Source of the DNA: UBA4207 sp964352405
Lineage (GTDB): Bacteria; Bdellovibrionota; Bacteriovoracia; Bacteriovoracales; Bacteriovoracaceae
Assembly: GCA_964352405.1 (NCBI GenBank)
Contig: CAYGRY010000004.1
Coordinates: 13,893 to 77,892, forward strand
Length of the DNA stretch: 64,000 bases
Direction: 5' to 3'
The notes under the pieces were generated by a model, which did not search any database, was not told the origin of the DNA, and saw nothing but the letters and a program-made list of their open reading frames with translations. The position numbers and the translations under genes were made by a program. Position 1 is the stretch's first letter, and every line of letters begins with the position of its first letter. Below are positions 1 through 8,503 of this stretch, piece by piece.

Positions 1-859
1 CTTTTAAGTCTTTAAAACGTTGGAACATTTCAAAGTTTCCTAAGTAGAGTTTGTCTCCAACTAAAGGAAGTCCATGAACCATAGCGTGAACTCTAATTTG
101 GTGTTGTCTGCCAGTTTGTGGAAAAGCTAGTCCAACAACATATTCACCTTCGATATGCAAAACTTTAAAAAGAGTAGAGGCATGCTTGCCACGAGTATCG
201 TTGCGTGGAAAATGTTCTATATATACACGCTTAAGCCCATCACCTGCATTATCAAGACGTTCATGGGCCCAAAATTCATCTTCACCGTTCCAAGCTCTGT
301 TTTTAGCAATAAAAAAATAGGCTTTCTTGACTCTATCTTCCTCGAACTCAACTGTTAATTCGTTAGCAGCTTTTGGATTTTTTCCCAGAAGTAAAACTCC
401 TGATGTTTCTCGATCAAGGCGATGAATCGAATGGACTGTATGACCTGTTTTCGACTCAAGATAAACCGTAGCGCAGTTAAAAAGATGTCTTCCTGTTGGA
501 TGAGTTGCCATGTAGGCAGGTTTTGAAATGACTGCAATTTTTTTATCTTCAAAAATAACTTCTGGTTCAAATTGAAGTTTGATTTTTTCGCCGTTCCACC
601 ATTCATCTTCATGAGATGTTTTATTAGTTACAAGAGTGACCCTGTCCTTAAAAGAAAGCTTCATGCTGGGGCGAATCTTTCCAGGTCTTCCTTCAATTGT
701 GATATCACCGGACTCAATTTTCTTTTTCACCATTTCACGAGACCAAGACTCAAGGTGAAGTTGCATGTATTGATCAAGCCTCATGCCTGCATGCTCTTCA
801 TCAACCATATGAGTGGCGCAGTACCTGACTGGGCTAAATGTTTTAGAAACTAAAGTCAT
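1..859 (-). CDS. RluA-family RNA pseudouridine synthase (3' end cut by window edge)
   Basis: The gene reads leftwards from an ATG at 859 and stays open to base 1, so its C-terminus is missing. The first ~80 residues look like an S4 RNA-binding domain (GMRLDQYMQ..., residues ~25-80). The catalytic domain follows, with the RluA signature HRLDRETSG (HSIHRLDRETSGVLL), which places the nucleophilic aspartate at about residue 149, and later TGRQHQIRVH. Family members convert uridine to pseudouridine in 23S rRNA or tRNA in the cytoplasm; the exact site cannot be told from this sequence. There is no clear Shine-Dalgarno before the ATG. The gene is divergent from the next one. Confidence 0.9.
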   Translation of the reverse strand, partial: MTLVSKTFSPVRYCATHMVDEEHAGMRLDQYMQLHLESWSREMVKKKIESGDITIEGRPGKIRPSMKLSFKDRVTLVTNKTSHEDEWWNGEKIKLQFEPEVIFEDKKIAVISKPAYMATHPTGRHLFNCATVYLESKTGHTVHSIHRLDRETSGVLLLGKNPKAANELTVEFEEDRVKKAYFFIAKNRAWNGEDEFWAHERLDNAGDGLKRVYIEHFPRNDTRGKHASTLFKVLHIEGEYVVGLAFPQTGRQHQIRVHAMVHGLPLVGDKLYLGNFEMFQRFKDLK

Positions 860-938
860 TATATTGAAATATCAGTAACTTATGGCAATAGTCGAGTAAA
901 AAGTTAAGTTATTTAGTTATCTCACCGAAAAGTGGGTC

Positions 939-3287
939 GTGAGTAAACTCATCATCACCATATTTTTCATTTATTCGGCAATCTTAAATGCTGCTGAATC
1001 AAATCGACCATGGACTTGGCGTGCCGGTATAGTCTTAAGCAATGAGCACGGTGAAAAAGTCAGGCTCTATAAAAGATTCTATCAAGATGCCAAGCGAGCT
1101 TTTCCAATAGGACAAGTTAGTCATCTTGAATCAGATATAAAAGAGAAACAAACATTCAATCAATACGCCAAAGAAGTTGGTGACGCTGCAAAAAAACTTT
1201 ATCGACCAAAAAATTTAGTGCAGCGACGTTATCAAGATTCCTATGTTTTTGAAGGATTTTGGGAAAAAGGCAATCGTTTCTTTAAATATTTTGTTTGGGA
1301 AAACGCAGGGAAGAGACACACGAGTATCGCCATGTTTAGAATTTCCTATGGTGATAAATTATATGTTGAATCAGAGTTATTTCAACGAACGTTATATTTA
1401 AAAAATTCGAACAAACTTAAAACGAGCTCAGTAGATCTTCTTGATTTATTAATCGGGAAAGCTTGGGCCCAATCAGGTTGTAGTTGTTCTCCAGGAGACT
1501 TTCTTTGTTTACTACTATGTACTTCAAGTGGTGGTTCTACTGGTGGTAGCACTGGAGGAATTGGTGGGTTATTGTCAGGTACAATCGACGTCAACACTAA
1601 CGTCAACGTCGGTCTTGATGGACAAACAAACTCGCTCTTCTCAGGTTTTTTAACTGAAATGACTTCTCTCAATACTAATATCTCCGCTTTTAATACATAT
1701 GCTGACGCAAACTGGCAGGAAACAAATAATCAACTTGGAAATGCCAACCAAAACTGGTCCAATTCGAATGCAAATTGGCAAGACACGAATCAGATTCTCG
1801 ATCAAACGAGACAAGAGTTTGCTAATTTTAATCAAATGATTGATCGAAACTGGGCTGAAAGTAATCAGGTGTTGGATCAGCGAATGGGTGAGTTTAATCA
1901 GATTTTAGATCAACGTTGGGGAGAAAGTAACGCCATCATTGAAGATCAGATGCAACAGGCCAATGATATTTTAAAGCAAGCCATGAAGCCGGAGAATGCA
2001 TTTATTTTAGCTGCCGCAACAGGAGCAGGGGCTGCTCTAGGTGCAACTCTTGTTAATTTCGCTGTCGATGGTGTTGTTTTTGGTATCAAAAAACTCATCA
2101 GTCTTTTTAAACCAGATATGAATGATGAACAAAAATTGGCTGCATTTCAAAATGCAATCGAAAACTATGAAAAGGTTTCGGGTGCTCATAAACAATTAGA
2201 GGATGTTTTAGAAAACCTTCCTCTAATGATTAAAATGAGTAAGCAACTAGAGAAAACTCGTGAGGATACTGCGTTTAGTTTGGATGATCTAAGAGTCGAA
2301 AAAGAGTTGAAACAATATGAAATAAACGCTGCTAGAGATCTTGAAGTTCTACTTCTTGCTGATGTTAATAATCCTAATCGTATGGTGTGTGCCAGAGAAG
2401 CTATTAAAAATAGAATACAGTTAGAAGATCAACTTAAAGATATGAATAAGTTGGTGGATTACTTACAAAATAATACAGATTTAGAGACTAAGTTTTGTGG
2501 AGACCTTCAAAACATATGGCGAAAATACTTAGATGCAGAAATGTCTCTGGCTGCACTTAGAAGAAAACTTGCCCTGCCAGATCTGCAGGCGAATTTCTTA
2601 ACATTTAAAGCTGAACAATTAAAAGAAATGCGTGAAAACAATCGTGACATCTCTTCAGCGAGAGAAGGGAATAGACTTCGTTCTCAAATTGAAGAGATTG
2701 CTAAAGATACAAGAGATGACGCCAAAGACGAAGTTAAACACGCTAGAAATAGCTTATTATCACTTTGTCGAAACGGCATCAGTCGTGTCATGGGTTGGGA
2801 TTATTCAACAACGGATATTAGAAATCATTGTAAGAAACTTGTAGATGACTCCTATAACCTACAAGCTCATGCCACTCAGACAGGAAGCAATCCGTACCTA
2901 ACTTTTGTTGAAAAAGCTTTTCCTAATGAGAAATCTGCAAAGCACGAAAAACTGAAAAATTTACTGCAAAATGATTTAAATATCATTGGTAGAGCTGAAA
3001 ATTTTAAGCAGTGGGAAAAAGAGATCGAACAGGCATATACAAGAAATATGAGCAACGCTAATGCTCAAGGCGATTTCTTAAGACCGTTTAATGCAGATTT
3101 AATTAGGGTTGATGAAAGATTGCATGCCTATCAGATGGAAAGTTATCTTGATTGGTTTAAGCAAATCACAGCTGATATCGAAAACGAAAGAATATCTGGG
3201 GCATCAAAACATCAGGACATACTCAATAATATTAAAGAAGTATGTCCTCAAGTCAGTGCTAGTTGGCTAAATCAATCTAATAACTAG
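939..3287 (+). CDS. Secreted repeat protein with 11-residue coiled-coil repeats
   Basis: I do not recognise a named family. The GTG start is followed by a signal peptide (about 18 residues, cut after LNAA). A globular N-terminal region leads to a Cys cluster (CSCSPGDFLCLLLC, residues ~183-196) and a Gly/Ser linker. Residues ~258-347 are tandem 11-residue repeats with the pattern NWxESNxxLDQ. A hydrophobic Ala/Gly-rich segment (~residues 350-380) could be a membrane or membrane-inserting hairpin. The rest is long, charged and helical. The exported, rod-like architecture suggests an envelope or surface role, which is inference. The 3' end shares the bases CTAG with the stop of the convergent prkA gene. 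Confidence 0.85.
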   Translation: MSKLIITIFFIYSAILNAAESNRPWTWRAGIVLSNEHGEKVRLYKRFYQDAKRAFPIGQVSHLESDIKEKQTFNQYAKEVGDAAKKLYRPKNLVQRRYQDSYVFEGFWEKGNRFFKYFVWENAGKRHTSIAMFRISYGDKLYVESELFQRTLYLKNSNKLKTSSVDLLDLLIGKAWAQSGCSCSPGDFLCLLLCTSSGGSTGGSTGGIGGLLSGTIDVNTNVNVGLDGQTNSLFSGFLTEMTSLNTNISAFNTYADANWQETNNQLGNANQNWSNSNANWQDTNQILDQTRQEFANFNQMIDRNWAESNQVLDQRMGEFNQILDQRWGESNAIIEDQMQQANDILKQAMKPENAFILAAATGAGAALGATLVNFAVDGVVFGIKKLISLFKPDMNDEQKLAAFQNAIENYEKVSGAHKQLEDVLENLPLMIKMSKQLEKTREDTAFSLDDLRVEKELKQYEINAARDLEVLLLADVNNPNRMVCAREAIKNRIQLEDQLKDMNKLVDYLQNNTDLETKFCGDLQNIWRKYLDAEMSLAALRRKLALPDLQANFLTFKAEQLKEMRENNRDISSAREGNRLRSQIEEIAKDTRDDAKDEVKHARNSLLSLCRNGISRVMGWDYSTTDIRNHCKKLVDDSYNLQAHATQTGSNPYLTFVEKAFPNEKSAKHEKLKNLLQNDLNIIGRAENFKQWEKEIEQAYTRNMSNANAQGDFLRPFNADLIRVDERLHAYQMESYLDWFKQITADIENERISGASKHQDILNNIKEVCPQVSASWLNQSNN
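3206..3248 (-). terminator. Possible prkA terminator inside the convergent gene
   Basis: A perfect 10-bp inverted repeat (3214-3223 with 3239-3248, loop 15) lies 36 bases beyond the prkA stop and inside the opposing coding region. On the minus strand the stem is followed by GATGTTTTG, a short T run. The T run is weak, so confidence is limited. Confidence 0.35.
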
Positions 3288-5488
3288 TAACGTTCTTTAA
3301 TCAAAAACTGAAGAAGTCTTATCGCTCCACTTGTCGTGTACTTAAAATTAGAGACTAGGTTGTTAACAACTTGATGGATCTGTTTACGGTTCTCCTCAGA
3401 AAGAGGAGTCGAAACTTCATCACCTTGCTTTTTACCTGAAAGCTCCGCTTCAAAGAAAACGAGGTTTCTAGAAATCGTTTCAATAACTTTCTTTTGCTCT
3501 GATCTAAAGCTTTCTTGCAGACGTCTCACAAGATCAGGGAAGACTTCACTATAGTTTAGTGGCTTACCTGGATTGTCGAGATAGTGCGCGCCAAGCTTTG
3601 AGATAAGATGAGATCTAAATTTAGTAACGTCTTCTTTAAGATTAATTGATTGTTCAAATTCCTTAATAAAGTAATCATCACCAGTTTCATATTTACCAGT
3701 AATATTATTCTTAATCTTTTCACCCTTAATAAGCGCGTTTACATTAAGAACATAGCGAGTGATATACTCGTCGTAAGAACGTTCATCGACGAGACCTAGG
3801 CAAGCGCGAACTTCTTCATCAGCCAGGTCTAGGCAATAATCTTTAATTAAAGCAAGGAACCTTGTTGGGTGATGAAAGTCAGCTTGGGCCGTCATATTTA
3901 AGAAATCGTAATCATTTTTCTTGGTAATAAGGCGCTGAAGATACTCTAAAACTTCTACAAAAGTGACTACTTTATAGCGTGAAGTAAGTTTGTAGATAAT
4001 ACTCTTAAGATCACGCGGGGAAAGTCCAAATTTGCCTTGATAGAGGTTATCATTTTCAAATTCTTCCATCGCTTCATTCCAAGACTGAGACATCAATTGT
4101 CTCGCTTCAGAATCAAAGCGTTCAGGAATAGCATGCTCGGCATAAAAACGAGATTTCTCTAACGGATTAAGAGAAGAGAGAATTTCGGCAAGTTTTTTAT
4201 CTTCAAAGTTTTTAGCTAGGCTTGCTCTAAGTCTTGTCATAACAGCAAAGAGACATAAAGCTCTAAGAGCGTGTGGTTCAAAAAGTGAGCTATCCGATAA
4301 ACCTTCAACTTGTTCGATATAGATTTTTTCTTCTTCAATATAATTTAAAAGGTAAGGAACTTTGATGAAGTTAAAGCGTCCCTTGAAAGAGTTAAAGTCA
4401 GGGTGTTGTTTAAAGGCAGCAAGATGAACTTCGTTACTTGTACCAATAAAGAAAATATCAAGTTCTGTTAAAATACCTTGAAGATTAAGAGTACTTGATT
4501 CCATTGTCATGAGTAGGTACTTATAAGTATCTAGCGGTCTTTTTAAAAGATCTGAATATTCAAGCATACCTCTATTGGCCATGACGGCTTCACCCTGAAG
4601 TGAATAGAGGTTAAGAGATTGTAGGCTTGGCGGAAGTGAGCCAAGTCTTTTATCCATTGTAATTTGCTGCATACGTGCATCAACATGCATTTGAGGTTCA
4701 ATCGTAACAGCTGCATTAGAATATCTTCTTGAAATGAAAAATCTTTCTACTCGAATATGTTTAAGAACTTCTTTATGACGGCCTTTATAGTTTTTTAAAA
4801 GAGCATCGTAGATCATACGATTTCTTTTCGAGAGATCTCCCTTAAACAGATAGTTTTTCTTTATTGTTTCAAGTTGTGAATCATCACCTTTAAACAAATC
4901 ACTAAAGACTTCTTGGCGATATTCTTTAGGGATTAAAAGCAGGGGATGATCTTTCAACTCAGAAGGTAAAATAGCACTAATGTCTTTATCTTCAAGATAA
5001 GCATAAGTTGAGATATTACGATCCGTTGGAGTTGAAGCAAGTCCTAGAGACCCTTTTACAAAACTGTCGATCGGAAAGATCCAGCTAAATGTATAAAGTG
5101 CCCCTTCCTCTGACTGAGAATATTCCTCGGCACCTCTCATCAATTTTTTTACAATACTCGATTTTGATGAACCATTAGGGCCAACCAATAAAATAAATTT
5201 ATTGTTAAAGCCTTCTTCTTGGAAGTTTTTTAGATTGGAGACAATTGATTTAATTATTTTATACTGACCGTGAACCGCGGGAGCATCCGTATGCATAATA
5301 TCAAAGAGCTTGTAGTTGCCTTCTTCGTCTTTTCCAAAAAAATCCAACATATCATCAAGATAATTGAAGGTTGGTCTTGTCTCTCTTTTTGGATTTGCTT
5401 CAAAAAGCTCCATGTAATCCTGAAAGCCTAGAACCTCGGCTCCAGCGTCACGATCTTTTTCAGCTTTTTGTGTCCAATCAATACTCAT
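3284..5488 (-). CDS. prkA: PrkA-family serine protein kinase
   Basis: This is a cytoplasmic PrkA-type protein: an AAA-like nucleotide-binding N-terminal domain followed by the PrkA C-terminal kinase-like region. The opening DWTQKAEKDRDAGAEVLGFQDYMELFEANP is shortened here to its start, ELFEANP, and the P-loop GPNGSSKSS sits at about residues 103-111. At 734 residues it is longer than the ~640 residues of E. coli YeaG. In other bacteria PrkA sits with a YeaH/YhbH and a SpoVR-like gene in a stress or sporulation module; neither partner is next to this copy. The start is ATG after a GGGGG ribosome site. The stop overlaps the stop of the convergent secreted protein. Confidence 0.92.
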   Translation of the reverse strand: MSIDWTQKAEKDRDAGAEVLGFQDYMELFEANPKRETRPTFNYLDDMLDFFGKDEEGNYKLFDIMHTDAPAVHGQYKIIKSIVSNLKNFQEEGFNNKFILLVGPNGSSKSSIVKKLMRGAEEYSQSEEGALYTFSWIFPIDSFVKGSLGLASTPTDRNISTYAYLEDKDISAILPSELKDHPLLLIPKEYRQEVFSDLFKGDDSQLETIKKNYLFKGDLSKRNRMIYDALLKNYKGRHKEVLKHIRVERFFISRRYSNAAVTIEPQMHVDARMQQITMDKRLGSLPPSLQSLNLYSLQGEAVMANRGMLEYSDLLKRPLDTYKYLLMTMESSTLNLQGILTELDIFFIGTSNEVHLAAFKQHPDFNSFKGRFNFIKVPYLLNYIEEEKIYIEQVEGLSDSSLFEPHALRALCLFAVMTRLRASLAKNFEDKKLAEILSSLNPLEKSRFYAEHAIPERFDSEARQLMSQSWNEAMEEFENDNLYQGKFGLSPRDLKSIIYKLTSRYKVVTFVEVLEYLQRLITKKNDYDFLNMTAQADFHHPTRFLALIKDYCLDLADEEVRACLGLVDERSYDEYITRYVLNVNALIKGEKIKNNITGKYETGDDYFIKEFEQSINLKEDVTKFRSHLISKLGAHYLDNPGKPLNYSEVFPDLVRRLQESFRSEQKKVIETISRNLVFFEAELSGKKQGDEVSTPLSEENRKQIHQVVNNLVSNFKYTTSGAIRLLQFLIKERY

Positions 5489-5554
5489 TATGGCCCCCGG
5501 GCGATTGTTCCCTTATAGTGTCAATTATAGCCTTTATGTCCCAAGAGAACTACT

Positions 5555-6712
5555 TTGCAAAAATCTGGAAATTTTAAACTCATTGTTATTATCCTTGTGT
5601 TGTCATCGACGGCCTTTGTAGTCAGGTATTTGATTAATCAAGAAAAAACCAAGCATTTAATTCAAGAAAGCAAAGAGCGCCTTGAGCTTGCCACCACTGC
5701 TTCTGAACTCTTGGCGCTTTGGCGCTCCGGAGATCCAACAATGCTGGCACCATTTTGCCGCGACATGTTTGATGTTGAGGTGAGTTATCCCAAGAATTAT
5801 TTTCGCTGCAACCCAGACTATATGAAATGCCTTTTATCGCAAAAACCTCGAATCGGGGAAGTTGATGTTTCGTGGCTAAAAGTCCTTTCGGCCAATGGAA
5901 ATAGGGATTGGGGGCTAGTTCTTAAGTTGGAACACAACAAGCATATTGAAACACTAGTTCTAGGTGATGATTGTACACAAGTTGAGCTTCCAAAAAGACG
6001 CTATAGTTTTAAAACAAAAAATAATGAAGTCGAGTGGGATAACTTTGATCAATTGATTAAAATTGATCGTTATCTTGTGAATTGGAGAGAGGTTCAAGAG
6101 TGGACCAATTCACAAAACACTAAATTAGAAAATGTTGATATCCTCAATATTAAGGTCCGCTACCGACATATGCCTGCAGTAGGACTTAAGAAAAGTGAAA
6201 TGAAAGCTTATTGCTCCTATAGAGGCAAGAAACTCGCAAGTCTGCCTGTCTTTGAAGCGGCGTCTTATCACCCTAGAAATCGATCTGTTATAAGGCCTAA
6301 AAAAATTATTAGATCACCTTACCCTTGGTCAATTTATACAAAATCTGAATTTCCATTTAAGGCTCGAAATAATAAATGGAAAGTGAATAAAGATGATTGT
6401 CGAAAGGCTTTTGTTGAAGAGTGCTCAGAAATCTTATCATGGGAACAGATGGCCGATGATATTCCAACATGGGCAGGACTACATGATGTTATAGGTGGAG
6501 CACCAGAGTACTTAGAAAACCCTTATGAAAAAGATAGAAATTTATTTGTCTCTAATTCAACTCAAAGTGCAAGCTCTCTTTGGCATGAATTAGGCGAGTA
6601 TGCCTATTGGAATGGAGAGGGCTTCTCGCAAAATGATTTCATCGTAGAGAAAAATGAAGAAGATATTGAGTTTCCTCTTCTTCCTGGATTTAGATGTATG
6701 GAGATTAAATAA
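5555..6712 (+). CDS. Membrane-anchored protein with degenerate FGE/SUMF1-like domain
   Basis: The start is TTG with an AAGAG ribosome site; the ATG at 5536 is out of frame. Residues ~8-25 form one membrane or signal-anchor segment. The C-terminal half has the order of landmarks of the formylglycine-generating-enzyme (C-type-lectin-like) fold: MPAVGLKKSEMKAYCSYRGK (~206 on) resembles the family's PV..VSW..A..YC.W.GK; FEAASYHPRN resembles TEAEWEYAAR; GLHDVIGGAPEY resembles GLYDMVGNVWEW; and it ends GFRCMEIK like GFRC. Key aromatic positions have changed, so enzyme activity is doubtful and a binding role is likelier. The stop overlaps the next start by one base, suggesting translational coupling. 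Confidence 0.6.
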   Translation: MQKSGNFKLIVIILVLSSTAFVVRYLINQEKTKHLIQESKERLELATTASELLALWRSGDPTMLAPFCRDMFDVEVSYPKNYFRCNPDYMKCLLSQKPRIGEVDVSWLKVLSANGNRDWGLVLKLEHNKHIETLVLGDDCTQVELPKRRYSFKTKNNEVEWDNFDQLIKIDRYLVNWREVQEWTNSQNTKLENVDILNIKVRYRHMPAVGLKKSEMKAYCSYRGKKLASLPVFEAASYHPRNRSVIRPKKIIRSPYPWSIYTKSEFPFKARNNKWKVNKDDCRKAFVEECSEILSWEQMADDIPTWAGLHDVIGGAPEYLENPYEKDRNLFVSNSTQSASSLWHELGEYAYWNGEGFSQNDFIVEKNEEDIEFPLLPGFRCMEIK

Positions 6713-7377
6713 TGACGGCATTATTTATAGCCTACATCATTAAGTATTGGATTTTTGCCCAAGCTGTAGACGTGAGTTTTAGTTCAAAAACAATTGTTCC
6801 AGGTGCATGGCAAGAAGTTTCTAAAACTCATCTCCATTGCCTTCTTTATAAAGCGGCGTTAAAAACAGAGACTGTTTCAATCCTATCAATTGTACAAAGA
6901 AAAAATAATTCACCTTGTTTGGACAATATAACTTCCCCCGAGATTTATTCACTACCGGTAAAAAGTCTAGAAAGTATAAGTTCAAAAAATGGAAAGTTAG
7001 AAATTTCACTTATTCAGTATGAAAGTAAAGAAAGCTATTCCTTTCCACTTTGGGGCGAAAAACTAGATGATCAAAGAATAGCCTATATTGGAGATGTGAG
7101 AACATCGAGTACAAGTTTTCTAGACGATGGAGAGTATTGTGAAGCTAATTGTGCCGAGTGCTCAAGAGGATTTATTAGAGTCGTCACTCCAGATGGAATT
7201 AAGAAAATCTGTAAAGATGCAAGCTTGTGTGGAAAAAGAAACGAAGCTGCTTGCTTCTTAGGTGTTGATAGAATTAAAAGCAAAAAGTACTGCGTTGAGG
7301 GTTCAATCGCGGGTTGGTGTGAGCAAGGGCTAAAAGTTACTTGTTCGCCGGAGCTTGAATACCTTGTGTGCGAATAA
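6712..7377 (+). CDS. Exported Cys-rich protein of unknown family
   Basis: No family is recognised. The first ~17 residues are hydrophobic and resemble a signal peptide (cut near FAQA). The last ~85 residues hold about a dozen cysteines (for example YCEANCAEC and ACFLG), typical of a disulfide-stabilised extracytoplasmic domain. The start ATG overlaps the TAA of the upstream FGE-like gene (TAATG), so the two are probably made together and may interact. The last 41 bases overlap the end of the convergent lipoprotein gene. Confidence 0.75.
   Translation: MTALFIAYIIKYWIFAQAVDVSFSSKTIVPGAWQEVSKTHLHCLLYKAALKTETVSILSIVQRKNNSPCLDNITSPEIYSLPVKSLESISSKNGKLEISLIQYESKESYSFPLWGEKLDDQRIAYIGDVRTSSTSFLDDGEYCEANCAECSRGFIRVVTPDGIKKICKDASLCGKRNEAACFLGVDRIKSKKYCVEGSIAGWCEQGLKVTCSPELEYLVCE
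7277..7310 (-). terminator. Probable minus-strand terminator inside the convergent gene
   Basis: The hairpin GCGATTGA/TCAACGC (7292-7310, one bulged base, 4-nt loop) on the minus strand is followed by AGTACTTTTTGCTTTT. It lies 27 bases past the stop of the minus-strand lipoprotein gene and within the coding region of the plus-strand Cys-rich protein. It would end the rhodanese-nadA-desulfurase-lipoprotein transcript. Confidence 0.5.
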
Positions 7378-8503
7378 GCTGAAAGGACTGTTCTATCTTT
7401 TGATCTTCAATAATTTCATGACCCCAAAACTTCGCTGGTTTAATTTCATTTTTTGTCTTCTTTAAAAGAGCGAGGCGCTCACTTTCATCCTCTTCACCAG
7501 ACAGAGGAAAGTGACAATCATTCGTTTCATGAAAGAATTTATCGCAAACTCTTATAGGATGAAGGAGTTGAATATCTGTGAGTTTTGAGCCGTTAAAAAT
7601 AGCTCTGATGCGCGCCAGCCATTTACCTTGTCCTGAAACCATAGCGACAGGAATATTATTAATTTTACCAAACGCAATTCTACTTGGCGAAGCTAAGGTC
7701 AGATCAATTGTTTCTGGAGGTATTCTGCTTAGGAGCTTTTTGAGATCATCGCCCTGATTTGGGCATGTCAGCTCTTCATCGGGACTCATATGGCAACCAC
7801 TATCAATATTAGCAAGCAAGATACTCATATCGACTTTATTTTTACTAAACTCTTTCTTCGCCCTCAGGATACTTAAAACCATATCTTCAAAAAATAACCC
7901 TTTGGTCTTATCGGAAGCTTCTAGTTTCATAAATTTATAATTGGTCACACTGATTAAACCAATCTTTAAGCCATTTTTTGTGATGATTTTCCAAGGTGAA
8001 ATTTGATCATTTTTAAAGGTCTGGCCTGACGAGAGATCAATCATATTTGAAATGATAAATGGAAGTCTAACTGGAGAAGAACTCGTACCGATAATAGAGA
8101 GCTCTCTTTCAGTATAAGAAATAGCATCATAACCCATTTGACTGAAAAAATAGCTGGTGAGTCCTTGGTGAACTGGTCCACTCAAAGAATCATAAGAGTC
8201 GCCCAGATCTAACCAGAGAGTAGATTCAGATCGCTCTTTTGAAATCTTATTATAGGCAAGTAGAAGTGGTGCTCCACCATACTGAACAGGACTCAATTCC
8301 TCGGGTGAGAAATAAACTGGCTGAGCTGTTAAATTACCTTTGATACTATTGGTTGCAAAAATCTCTATAGCTTTTTGGTCATCACTAAGATTTTGATTCC
8401 AATCTGCCTCAGAGTAGCGACTTTTTTTAACATCTGTTTTTGTACAAGATGTTAAATTAAAAAGGATTAAACTAGTAAGCGCTAATTTTAGAAAGTTTTT
8501 CAT
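7337..8503 (-). CDS. Lipoprotein, degenerate UshA/5'-nucleotidase-like metallophosphatase
   Basis: A lipoprotein signal peptide ends in a clear lipobox (NLTSC, Cys20). The mature part follows the outline of the UshA/CpdB metallophosphatase domain: GGAPLLLAYN, TLWLDLGDSYDS, MGYDAISYTERELS, LPFIISNMID and GLKIGLISVTNYK match the order of GGLAR..., LLLDAGD, MGYDAVTLGNHEFD, FPVLSANI and G.KIGVIG. The N-terminal DxH and the GNHE metal ligands are not visible (TERELS replaces GNHEFD), so catalysis is doubtful. The start overlaps the upstream desulfurase by 32 bases; the lipobox supports this start. It is last in the nadA operon. Confidence 0.65.
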   Translation of the reverse strand: MKNFLKLALTSLILFNLTSCTKTDVKKSRYSEADWNQNLSDDQKAIEIFATNSIKGNLTAQPVYFSPEELSPVQYGGAPLLLAYNKISKERSESTLWLDLGDSYDSLSGPVHQGLTSYFFSQMGYDAISYTERELSIIGTSSSPVRLPFIISNMIDLSSGQTFKNDQISPWKIITKNGLKIGLISVTNYKFMKLEASDKTKGLFFEDMVLSILRAKKEFSKNKVDMSILLANIDSGCHMSPDEELTCPNQGDDLKKLLSRIPPETIDLTLASPSRIAFGKINNIPVAMVSGQGKWLARIRAIFNGSKLTDIQLLHPIRVCDKFFHETNDCHFPLSGEEDESERLALLKKTKNEIKPAKFWGHEIIEDQKIEQSFQLIRTQGIQAPANK

